The notes under the pieces: model-generated
What the model saw: the letters and a program-made list of their open reading frames with translations, nothing else
Database searches by the model: none
What the model was told of the DNA's origin: nothing
Program-made: the position numbers and the translations under genes
Shown here: one piece after another, positions 18,081 through 24,524 of the stretch
How the letters are laid out: every line of letters starts with the position of its first letter
How positions within the stretch are numbered: position 1 is the first letter of the stretch
DNA from: Candidatus Poribacteria bacterium
GTDB taxonomy: Bacteria; Poribacteria; WGA-4E; WGA-3G
Direction: 5' to 3'
Length of the DNA stretch: 64,000 nt
Assembly: GCA_958295945.1 (NCBI GenBank)
Contig: OY282386.1
Location: 2,117,864-2,181,863 of the forward strand

Positions 18081-18126
18081 TATTACAAAAGTCGTTGACC
18101 TGCTGGAGTAGTGTTTGTTCAGTCAT
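18081..18126 (-). pseudogene. Fragment of a second VWA (CoxE-like) gene start
   Basis: The minus strand from 18126 reads MTEQTLLQQVNDFC and then stops, matching the first residues of the VWA protein (MTEQTLLQQINDFC) at 15727. It overlaps the stop of the intact MNT-HEPN gene exactly as the full VWA gene overlaps the interrupted one. This is the junction scar of a tandem duplication. Confidence 0.85.
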
Positions 18127-19060
18127 TTTCTTGTTTCCTTAGGAATGCTATGAAAACATCTAATTCTTTAGAGAGATTCGGAAACAATTCGTTTACCAGA
18201 GGAGCATTTATCAGCATTTTTTCGTAATCCAGTTCCTTTCCGTAGATATATAAGAACACATGACGAAACCCAAGAAGTTTTTTTAGCTCTAAATAAGTTT
18301 CTTGAGAAAGCACAGGGGCGCGTATTGTATTTGATTCTGACATTTGTTGTAGGAGCTCTTTATGCCACTGTTTTCCCTTAGGCACTACTTTGTCTACATC
18401 TTGAGCGATTTGCTCAAATATGTTTTCCAATTGCTTATAAAAATCGTAGAGATATCTGGAAATTTCGACTTCTATGCTGCGTCTATATCGATCAGGTGCG
18501 TCCTTGAGGTTTTGTAATGCTTGGTCAATGAGTTGAACTGCCCCTTTTACGTTTGTAAATCCATCAGAAATACGTTGTATTAATTCTGTTTTAGCCAATG
18601 TGTTTGTTCCCTTTCTCTTTATAGTTATTTGAGATTTTATAAGGAATTCTGTTTTGTCTTTCTGAATTGGAACCGCCTGCTTTTCAATCCGTTCAAGAAA
18701 CAATCCTTTACAATTTTCAAATTTAACTAAATCAATTTTGAATTCCTTGCAGAAACCAATCATTTCCGCGACTGCACTCAAATATTGGTCAGATGAAAGC
18801 CCCCAAACAACTATATCAATATCAGACCATTCTGAGAACCAATTTTGTTGTGCAAGCGACCCAAATACAGCAACTTGTGCTGCACCGAAATCGTCATAAA
18901 GCATCAATGCTATTTTGTGTGCGGTATGCCACGCACGTTGCAACAATGCCTCATCAACCTTGCGATTTTGCAAGTGCTTGTCAAGACGTTTGCGGTATTT
19001 TTCTAATTCTTCTGGTGATAGGTCTTTTGTAGTGCGATGCGTGTCTGTGGGTTGGTGCAT
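18119..19060 (-). CDS. Fused MNT-HEPN-like nucleotidyltransferase (intact paralogue)
   Basis: The 313-residue protein has an N-terminal MNT nucleotidyltransferase domain (GSLAQQNWFSEWSDIDIV: G67, S68, D80, D82) and a helical C-terminal half like HEPN domains. In separate-gene systems MntA adenylylates and silences the HepT RNase (type VII toxin-antitoxin); here both are on one chain. The HEPN motif is changed: RHVFLYIY (R266) has tyrosine in place of the catalytic histidine that the disrupted copy keeps (RHVYNHIY). I chose the ATG at 19060, matching the other copy's start and preceded by GGAG, over 19078. Fusion and HEPN assignment are inferred from motifs. Confidence 0.75.
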   Translation of the reverse strand: MHQPTDTHRTTKDLSPEELEKYRKRLDKHLQNRKVDEALLQRAWHTAHKIALMLYDDFGAAQVAVFGSLAQQNWFSEWSDIDIVVWGLSSDQYLSAVAEMIGFCKEFKIDLVKFENCKGLFLERIEKQAVPIQKDKTEFLIKSQITIKRKGTNTLAKTELIQRISDGFTNVKGAVQLIDQALQNLKDAPDRYRRSIEVEISRYLYDFYKQLENIFEQIAQDVDKVVPKGKQWHKELLQQMSESNTIRAPVLSQETYLELKKLLGFRHVFLYIYGKELDYEKMLINAPLVNELFPNLSKELDVFIAFLRKQEND

Positions 19061-19093
19061 TTCTAAAACTCCATTCAACCATCACTTCGGTTT

Positions 19094-19549
19094 TCACTCG
19101 TTTTTCGTAGGAAATGGAAGTTGACTTACCATCCATTTATTCCTCGGTTTTATAGTAGCAACAAAACATCTTTCACCTACACAAACTTTGGCTGCAACAG
19201 GGTTAAGCTCTATTTTCAAATCAAACATAGTAATTTGTATATTGCCTCCAACCAACGACCATGAACCACCTTCATGCACATAATTCACTTTAGCAGATTT
19301 CACTGCAATTCGCTTGAAACTTGCATCTCCAGTTTTTGTGACATGGAACGTTACATCAAAACTGACCCCTTTCTCGCTTGCGGTATAATTACAAATCTCT
19401 CCAGGTTGCAGTGTCAGTCCGACACTGGCAGGCTGTGGAGGCCTGCGTGGTCCTTGTCCTAACAGTGTTGAGAGACAACCCATGAAGCAAAAAGATGTGA
19501 ATAGCAGAATAAGTGCGGCGAATATTGGGATGTATTTATTGAGTTTCAT
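19094..19549 (-). CDS. Predicted lipoprotein, function unknown
   Basis: The 151-residue protein has a signal peptide with the lipobox-like FMGC near residue 25, a proline-rich linker (GPRRPPQPASVG) and a small beta-rich domain with segments such as GVSFDVTFHVTKTGDASFKRI. Two cysteines in AKVCVGERCF may form a disulfide. No family is recognised. It lies 33 bases upstream of the MNT-HEPN gene on the same strand. Confidence 0.65.
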   Translation of the reverse strand: MKLNKYIPIFAALILLFTSFCFMGCLSTLLGQGPRRPPQPASVGLTLQPGEICNYTASEKGVSFDVTFHVTKTGDASFKRIAVKSAKVNYVHEGGSWSLVGGNIQITMFDLKIELNPVAAKVCVGERCFVATIKPRNKWMVSQLPFPTKNE

Positions 19550-19668
19550 TGGGTTCCTCTCTGAAGTTGATGGATTTCTATGGTTATAGTCAAGTATTGT
19601 GTTTCACGTCATCTCTGTGCGATATTTTACCACGAAATGTGTTATGGATGCAAGCAAAGAAAGAGATA

Positions 19669-19824
19669 GGGGTGTAAAGCTTTTGGTAAAATATCACATC
19701 AACCATTGTAGTGCGGGGTCTCCATGCCCCGCACATTACTTGAATGTAACAGGTTTAGGCGGGGCACGGAGACCCCGCACTACAAATCAGGGCAGGAAGT
19801 TAGTGCTAAGAACTTTACACACCC
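19669..19824. repeat. MITE-like element with GC-rich inner palindrome
   Basis: The ends are GGGGTGTAAAGCTTTTGGTA (19669) and its inverted relative AACTTTACACACCC (to 19824). Inside, GTAGTGCGGGGTCTCCATGCCCCGC (19708-) and GGCGGGGCACGGAGACCCCGC.. face each other and can form a long hairpin. Copies of ends and core occur at 29206 and 57720. It stops 16 bases before the Y-RNA promoter. Confidence 0.72.
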
Positions 19825-19840
19825 ATTTTACTATAATCAA

Positions 19841-19869
19841 TTGACATTATAGCCAGAACCTGTTATACT
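19841..19869 (+). promoter_or_regulatory. Strong sigma70-type promoter for the Y RNA / Ro60 locus
   Basis: A perfect TTGACA (19841-19846) and TATACT (19864-19869) are separated by exactly 17 bases. Transcription should begin near 19876, at the start of the RNA locus. It is the best promoter match I saw in the window. A second TATAAT at 20168-20173 stands before the second RNA unit, with only a weak -35 region (TTGTCC, 19 bases away). Confidence 0.8.
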
Positions 19870-19875
19870 ATCTCT

Positions 19876-20150
19876 CAGTGACGAAACGGATATGTTTGCT
19901 GGAGTCCACTCCATTTCAGATATCTGTAACCGTAAAACATCTTGCTCTGGGTCAATTGAATGTGTTATCCTATGTCGCAGGTTCGACTCCTGCCGGTAGG
20001 CGAAATGTAATGTGAACCTACTGTAGCTCAGCGGTAGAGCATAGTATTCTGATTTTTATCCAGAGTTATCTTTAGCGGACCGAAGTATTACTTTACCCTA
20101 TACATTAGTGTCGCAGTAAAATGCGCCTATGTAATATACACCTTGTCCGC
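19876..20150 (+). ncRNA. Y RNA unit 1: leader hairpin, permuted tRNA-like module, Ro-binding hairpin
   Basis: From 5' to 3': a leader hairpin (CGGATAT 19887-19893 with ATATCTG 19920-19926); a T arm GCAGG-TTCGACT-CCTGC (19977-19993) followed at once by CGGTAGG (19994-20000); a 16-base loop; CCTACTG (20017-20023), which pairs fully with CGGTAGG; TA; and a D arm GCTC-AGCGGTA-GAGC (20026-20040). CTCTGG (19945-19950) pairs with CCAGAG (20060-20065), and CTATG (19970-19974) with CATAG (20040-20044), closing an anticodon-arm-like helix. Then GCGGAC-CGAAG-TATTAC (20075-20091) pairs with GTAATA...CCTT-GTCCGC (20131-20150), the Ro-binding signature of Y RNAs. The leader also has CGAAA and CATCTTG, perhaps a degenerate Ro hairpin. 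Confidence 0.85.
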
Positions 20151-20181
20151 TGCTATGTGAAAATAGATATAATCTTACACG

Positions 20182-20384
20182 GCTCCGGGTCGAGAGAGTT
20201 TGTTATCGTAATGATGTGGTCACAGGTTCGAGTCCTGTTAGTAAGTTTGTGTTACGCATAGACTAGCTATAGCTCAGATGGTAGAGCATATCAAAACGGA
20301 CTCTGATCCTTATCCGGAGCTTTCTTTGTGCGGGCCGAAGTATTGCGTTATCTTGAAAACTACCGCAATACACTCCTTGCCCGC
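20182..20384 (+). ncRNA. Y RNA unit 2: permuted tRNA-like module and Ro-binding hairpin
   Basis: The same order repeats: GCTCCGG (20182-20188), GATGTG (20213-20218), T arm ACAGG-TTCGAGT-CCTGT (20222-20238), TAGTAAG, a loop, CTAGCTA (20263-20269, pairs with TAGTAAG except one A-A), TA, D arm GCTC-AGATGGTA-GAGC (20272-20287), CATATC (20287-20292, pairs with GATGTG) and CCGGAGC (20314-20320, pairs with GCTCCGG). Then the Ro hairpin GCGGGC-CGAAG-TATTGCG (20330-20347) with CGCAATA-CACTCCTT-GCCCGC (20364-20384). Compared with unit 1, all long helices are kept by paired changes. The hairpin ends 15 bases before the Ro60 ATG, so it may also act in the mRNA leader. Confidence 0.82.
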
Positions 20385-20399
20385 CACATCATAAAAATC

Positions 20400-22034
20400 A
20401 TGAGTTATCTAAATAAATATTCGCCTCTACATCCACATCAACGACAACCTTTAGATGAAAAGCAAGTAGAAAATTCTGCTGGTGGATACGTTTATCCTGT
20501 TTCTATTTGGACAAATCTTGATAGATTTCTCGTGTTGGGAACTGAAGGTGGGTCTTATTACGCGAAGGAACAGGATTTGACTAAGGAAAATGTTGATTCT
20601 GTCAAGAAGTGTATCGCAGAGGACGGTGTCCAGGTTGTTGAACGGATTCGGGAGATTTCTGTTTCCGGACGCGCCCCGAAAAACGATCCTGCATTATATG
20701 CATTGGCACTTGCTTTTACACACGGAAACGCTGACACAAAACGCAAGGTGCAAGAGGTATTCTGTGATGTTGCGCGTATCGGAACACACCTATTCAATTT
20801 CGTTGCTTTTGTAGATGGTATGCGTGGATGGGGTAGGTCATTACGACGGTTAGTTGGGGAATGGTATCGCTCAAAAGATGATGATGCATTGGCATATCAA
20901 GTGCTGAAATATCAGTCTCGGAACAGTTGGCGACATACCGATGTTCTTGCAAAATGCCACTACGGTGAAAACCGAGGTATCTATCGTTGGATTAAAGGAC
21001 TTGATACTGATGATCGGACTGTGCATCGGACAAGAGATGATGGCACGCAGATATCTACAACTTACGATGCAACGGATGCTTTGCCAGAATTGCTTGCTGG
21101 GTATGAGGAACTGATACGGACGCAGAAACGCGTAGATATAATTAAACTGATTGAGAAACATCAATTTACACACGAGATGGTTCCGAATGAATGGAAGGAT
21201 GAGATTGATGTCTGGGCTGCTTTGTTAGCTAACATGCCTGTAATGGCAACTGTGCGAAATCTCGGTAAGATGACGCAAATAGGATTGCTCAAACCATTTG
21301 CAGCATCGGTAGAAACTGCGTTGGAAAGACTTACTTCGGATGCAATCAAAAGATCACTTATACATCCTATCCAGATTCTGATGGCATTAATTACATACAG
21401 GTCTGGTACGGGTGTTAGAGGGAGTTTGACGTGGGAACCTGTGCCACAGATTGTTGATGCATTGGACGCTGCATTTTATTTTGCATTTGATAACGTTGAA
21501 CCGAGTGAAAAGAACACACTTTTGGCACTTGATGTTTCTGGTTCAATGGGGTCTGGAACAGTTGCTGGATGTAAGGGACTAACCCCGCGTAATGCTTCTG
21601 CTGCGATGGCGTTGGTAACTGCTCGAACAGAACCGCATTACCACATCTTTGGTTTTTCAGATGATTTTATTCCGCTGCCGATATCAGCATCAGATAAGTT
21701 GACAAGTACTATTGAGGCAGTTTCTGGCATACCGATGGGGAAAACAGATTGCGCATTACCTATGCTATATGCATTGGAAAATAAACTTGAGGTAGATCTT
21801 TTCATCATCTATACAGATAACCAAACGTGGTATGGGGACATTCATCCGAAAACCGCGTTGGCTATGTATCGGCAAGAAATGGGAAGACCCGCGAAATGTG
21901 CTGTTGTTGCGATGGTGGCAAACAAATTCTCTATTGCTGACCCGAGTGATGCTGGGATGTTGGATTTTATCGGATTTGATACTGCGACACCTTCTGTGCT
22001 AAGCGATTTTGCCAGAGATGCTGATATTTCATGA
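20400..22034 (+). CDS. rsr: Ro60/Rsr orthologue (TROVE and VWA domains)
   Basis: Ro60 proteins are ring-shaped RNA chaperones that bind Y RNAs and misfolded RNA ends and can be tethered by the Y RNA to nucleases such as PNPase. The 544-residue chain starts like its orthologues, MSYLNKYSPL, then GGYVYPVSIWTNLDRFLVLG (29-48), the TROVE helical repeats with SWRHTD (H180), and a C-terminal VWA domain with metal site DVSGSMGSG (D378, S380, S382) and DLFIIYTDNQTW. I chose ATG 20400; the frame is open to a GTG at 20328, but that lies inside the second Ro-binding hairpin. No strong ribosome binding site is visible, so translation may depend on leader structure. Two Y RNA units precede it. Confidence 0.95.
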   Translation: MSYLNKYSPLHPHQRQPLDEKQVENSAGGYVYPVSIWTNLDRFLVLGTEGGSYYAKEQDLTKENVDSVKKCIAEDGVQVVERIREISVSGRAPKNDPALYALALAFTHGNADTKRKVQEVFCDVARIGTHLFNFVAFVDGMRGWGRSLRRLVGEWYRSKDDDALAYQVLKYQSRNSWRHTDVLAKCHYGENRGIYRWIKGLDTDDRTVHRTRDDGTQISTTYDATDALPELLAGYEELIRTQKRVDIIKLIEKHQFTHEMVPNEWKDEIDVWAALLANMPVMATVRNLGKMTQIGLLKPFAASVETALERLTSDAIKRSLIHPIQILMALITYRSGTGVRGSLTWEPVPQIVDALDAAFYFAFDNVEPSEKNTLLALDVSGSMGSGTVAGCKGLTPRNASAAMALVTARTEPHYHIFGFSDDFIPLPISASDKLTSTIEAVSGIPMGKTDCALPMLYALENKLEVDLFIIYTDNQTWYGDIHPKTALAMYRQEMGRPAKCAVVAMVANKFSIADPSDAGMLDFIGFDTATPSVLSDFARDADIS

Positions 22035-22070
22035 TTCTGGCTGAACCAGGATTTCACTAAATTGATGTCT

Positions 22071-22092
22071 GGTGTGATTAGGAAACCACACC
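22071..22092 (+). repeat. Dispersed hairpin repeat (TTAGGAAACC core), possible terminator of the Ro60 gene
   Basis: GGTGTGATT-AGGA-AACCACACC can fold into an 8-9 bp hairpin 37 bases after the Ro60 stop. Related copies with a GGTGAGGTT-AGGA-AACCTCGCC form lie at 24357 and, inverted, at 25536. There is no T-run. Confidence 0.55.
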
Positions 22093-22178
22093 TACTGGTA
22101 ACTATTTCCTCTGCATCCACATCAGATACACATTTCACAATAGAGATGACACAATGCCTATCCACAATAAGATATTAG

Positions 22179-22207
22179 TTGACAAACGGCAACTTACCAT
22201 ATAGAAT
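22179..22207 (+). promoter_or_regulatory. Candidate sigma70-type promoter for the Gfo/Idh/MocA gene
   Basis: TTGACA (22179-22184) and TAGAAT (22202-22207) are separated by 17 bases, and GGAAGGAA stands just before the ATG at 22253. The leader would be about 40 bases. Confidence 0.65.
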
Positions 22208-22252
22208 TGAAGAATAAAACTCTATATTTTATCTATTGGAAGGAACAAAATA

Positions 22253-23332
22253 ATGGCATTAAAAGTTGGCGTAGTCGGCATGAGTGGAATCGGCAATAAT
22301 CATGCGAATTGCCACGCAAATGATGATTTAGCAGACCTTGTTGCAGTTTGTGATATAGTGAAAGAGCGTGCGGACAGTGCAGCAGAAAGGCTCGGAGTGA
22401 AAGCATACTATCAATTAGCAGATATGATTGATGGAGAACCCGATTTAGACATCGTTGATGTTACGACAGGTGGAAATGAGAACGGTAGTTGGCACTATGA
22501 ACCGACGATGGAGGCACTGGATAAAGGAAAGCACGTTCTCGTTGAAAAACCGATCTCTAATGATATCGGAGAAGCACGCGAAATGGTTGCGAAAGCGACG
22601 GAAGAGGACCTTTACCTTGCATGCAATCTCAATCATTATTTTACACCCCCTGCTGAGCAAGCACAAAAATATATTGACAATGGACAAATCGGGGAGATGG
22701 TCTACATCATGCACAAGATGGGGTTTGCTGGTGGAGAGTTCAACTATAGTTACTCTAACGCACCGCGTTCTGATGGATTTCCCTATTTTCATGTAAAGGC
22801 ATTTCTCTCACATCCGTTCAGTGTGATGCGTCATTTTTGTGGCGATGTGACGCATGTGCAAGCCTTTATGGAACGTCCACATTTTCGTCGACGAGAAGGG
22901 GATCTGATGGTATCCATCAACAGTATTCACCTACGTTTCGAGAATGGGTGTATCGGTTATCTACTCAGTCAACGTGGGGATGCGACCTTCGGTCTCGGTG
23001 GATGGTGGAGTGTTGAACTTGCCGGCACACGCGGCACATTTTGCATTGAAAACTGTATTGAGAAAGTGACATTCTGGCCATCACCCGGTGCCCATGAAGG
23101 TGGAGATGTAGTGGTAACTGATTCAGGTATTACTGACTTCGGACAGACATTTCCGTTGCGGATACATGCATTCTTAGAAGACATCACAAACGGTGTTCCG
23201 AAAGAGAAGATACGCGCCTCTGGTAGAGATGCACTTGCTGCGCTTGAATATACATGGGCAGCGATGGAATCTTATGAGCAAGGCGGAATTTTGGTGCGTC
23301 CTCATCCGCTACCTACCTTGAGTGGTCTGTAA
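22253..23332 (+). CDS. Gfo/Idh/MocA-family NAD(P)-dependent oxidoreductase
   Basis: The 359-residue enzyme starts with the dinucleotide fold VGVVGMSGIGNNHANCH and has the family hallmark LVEKPIS (about residues 96-102). The C-terminal domain has FENGCIGYLLSQRG and the substrate-binding beta sheet typical of inositol or sugar dehydrogenases. Substrate is not deducible. The sugar-isomerase-like gene follows on the same strand, and the two may act on the same sugar or cyclitol. Confidence 0.9.
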   Translation: MALKVGVVGMSGIGNNHANCHANDDLADLVAVCDIVKERADSAAERLGVKAYYQLADMIDGEPDLDIVDVTTGGNENGSWHYEPTMEALDKGKHVLVEKPISNDIGEAREMVAKATEEDLYLACNLNHYFTPPAEQAQKYIDNGQIGEMVYIMHKMGFAGGEFNYSYSNAPRSDGFPYFHVKAFLSHPFSVMRHFCGDVTHVQAFMERPHFRRREGDLMVSINSIHLRFENGCIGYLLSQRGDATFGLGGWWSVELAGTRGTFCIENCIEKVTFWPSPGAHEGGDVVVTDSGITDFGQTFPLRIHAFLEDITNGVPKEKIRASGRDALAALEYTWAAMESYEQGGILVRPHPLPTLSGL

Positions 23333-23345
23333 GAATATTATACCG

Positions 23346-23435
23346 TTACTAATTCTAAATATTTCATTATGAGATATTAAATTCAAACTAAGGTAGAGAA
23401 TATAAGAGGCGCAATGAATTGCGCGACTACAAACG
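23346..23435 (+). repeat. 90-bp direct repeat, copy 1 (contains GCGCAATGAATTGCGC palindrome)
   Basis: The segment TTTCATTATGAGATATTAAA through AAGAGGCGCAATGAATTGCG and CGACTAC recurs with small changes at 24424-24515. Its last 30 bases are the dispersed palindromic repeat. The two copies flank the isomerase gene. Confidence 0.72.
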
Positions 23436-23468
23436 TCTCACTGAATTATATTGAAGGAGAAACTACAT

Positions 23469-24266
23469 TTGAAATTAGGTGCGAATTCAGTGCTATTTGG
23501 CGGATACGATATGGAAACTGCCTTCAAGCACATTGCAATGTCTGGTTATGACGGTATTGAACTTTCTGCTATTGATGGTATGAGTCAACATCTTGTTCTG
23601 GCAAACTGGCAAGAACTTGCAGATGACATCAAACGTCTGTCAAAAGAATATGAACTTGATTTGTTAGCGATGGAACAACCATCTCGCGATGCTGAGAGAA
23701 TGGAGTTGGCATTTCAAGCTGCTGTTGAAATTGGTATACCGATTATTAACTGTGGTCCTGGTGGTTCATCTGACAATGAAGATGCGTGGCCAGAGGTGAT
23801 TGATTCTTTAGGAAGCCTGTCTGATCGGGCAGAGCATTATGGTGTTATATTATGTGTCAAAGCACACGTCGGTGCAAGCATCTACAATACACCGACAACT
23901 CTGCGTGCGATGGAGGAGATTGATTCACCAGCCTTTGGTATTGACATGGATCCTTCACATATACACCGTGCGGGGGAAAATCCTGTGGAAGCGATTGCCG
24001 CTGTTGTATCAAGAGTTAAGCACGTCCATATCCGAGACTGCAAGGGAACACAACGCGGACCGGGTACTCCTGAATTGCAAGCGAACGGGCGCGGGGATAT
24101 TGATCTCGTCGGATACATCCGTGTGTTGCATGAAAACGGGTATACGGGACCGCTAAACCTTGAAGTCATCGGTGCAAAAGAGTATAGTTTAGAACAGTGC
24201 TGCACAATTGCTGCAGAATCGAGAGGACACATGCAAGCGTGTCTGCAGGCGTGTGGTGCGCGATAA
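23469..24266 (+). CDS. Sugar phosphate isomerase/epimerase-like TIM-barrel protein
   Basis: The 265-residue protein belongs to the AP-endonuclease-2/xylose-isomerase-like TIM barrels. Typical segments are HIAMSGYDGIELSAIDG, IINCGPGGSSDN, GVILCVKAHVGASIYNTP, FGIDMDPSHIHRAGENP, VKHVHIRDCKG and GPLNLEVIGA; the histidines and acidic residues of these stretches bind the metal. I chose the TTG at 23469, because GAAGGAGA at 23453-23460 serves as its ribosome binding site; the earlier TTG at 23451 would lie inside that site. It follows the Gfo/Idh/MocA gene and is bounded by direct repeats. Confidence 0.88.
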   Translation: MKLGANSVLFGGYDMETAFKHIAMSGYDGIELSAIDGMSQHLVLANWQELADDIKRLSKEYELDLLAMEQPSRDAERMELAFQAAVEIGIPIINCGPGGSSDNEDAWPEVIDSLGSLSDRAEHYGVILCVKAHVGASIYNTPTTLRAMEEIDSPAFGIDMDPSHIHRAGENPVEAIAAVVSRVKHVHIRDCKGTQRGPGTPELQANGRGDIDLVGYIRVLHENGYTGPLNLEVIGAKEYSLEQCCTIAAESRGHMQACLQACGAR

Positions 24267-24278
24267 CTCAGGAACTGA

Positions 24279-24303
24279 GTAGGTGGGTGTACAACCTACC
24301 TAC
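24279..24303 (+). terminator. Terminator-like hairpin after the isomerase gene
   Basis: GTAGGTGGGT (24279-24288) pairs with ACCTACCTAC (24294-24303) over ten positions with one G-T pair and a five-base loop, followed by TTTC. It starts 12 bases after the stop codon. Confidence 0.65.
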
Positions 24304-24356
24304 TTTCATGCTTTAAGAATTTGGTAAATTATTGAAGCAATTCTACACATTGCTGA

Positions 24357-24378
24357 GGTGAGGTTAGGAAACCTCGCC
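24357..24378 (+). repeat. Dispersed hairpin repeat GGTGAGGTT-AGGA-AACCTCGCC
   Basis: A nine-pair stem with one G-T pair around AGGA. The inverted copy at 25536-25557 stands on the other side of the truncated transposase; a third copy is at 22071. Confidence 0.65.
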
Positions 24379-24423
24379 TACCGTGGACCGAAAGTGTCAA
24401 CTTATAATTATAAATCACTATAA

Positions 24424-24515
24424 TACCAATTCTAGCAGAGAATATCTCATTATGAGATTCTGAATTTAAACTTAAGTAAAGAATGTAAGAGGCGCAATGA
24501 ATTGCGCGACTACGA
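24424..24515 (+). repeat. 90-bp direct repeat, copy 2, abutting the truncated transposase
   Basis: This copy matches 23346-23435 and ends in GCGCAATGAATTGCGCGACTAC directly before the first transposase-like codons. The junction replaces the missing 5' part of the transposase gene. Confidence 0.72.
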
Positions 24516-24524
24516 AAGCGTGTT

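Noticed and set aside
20017..20250. A normal tRNA gene with a long intron or variable arm between the D arm at 20026 and the T arm at 20222
   Set aside because: The acceptor halves pair with a mismatch in this order, the last D arm and first T arm would be left alone, and a Ro-binding hairpin lies between. The permuted order fits better.
20328..20399. N-terminal extension of the Ro60 protein from GTG 20328
   Set aside because: The extension is encoded by the Ro-binding hairpin, has no ribosome binding site, and Ro60 homologues start near MSYLNKYSP.
23346..24515. Direct repeats considered as CRISPR repeats
   Set aside because: There are only two copies, 1 kb apart with a gene between, and no spacer-sized intervals or cas genes.
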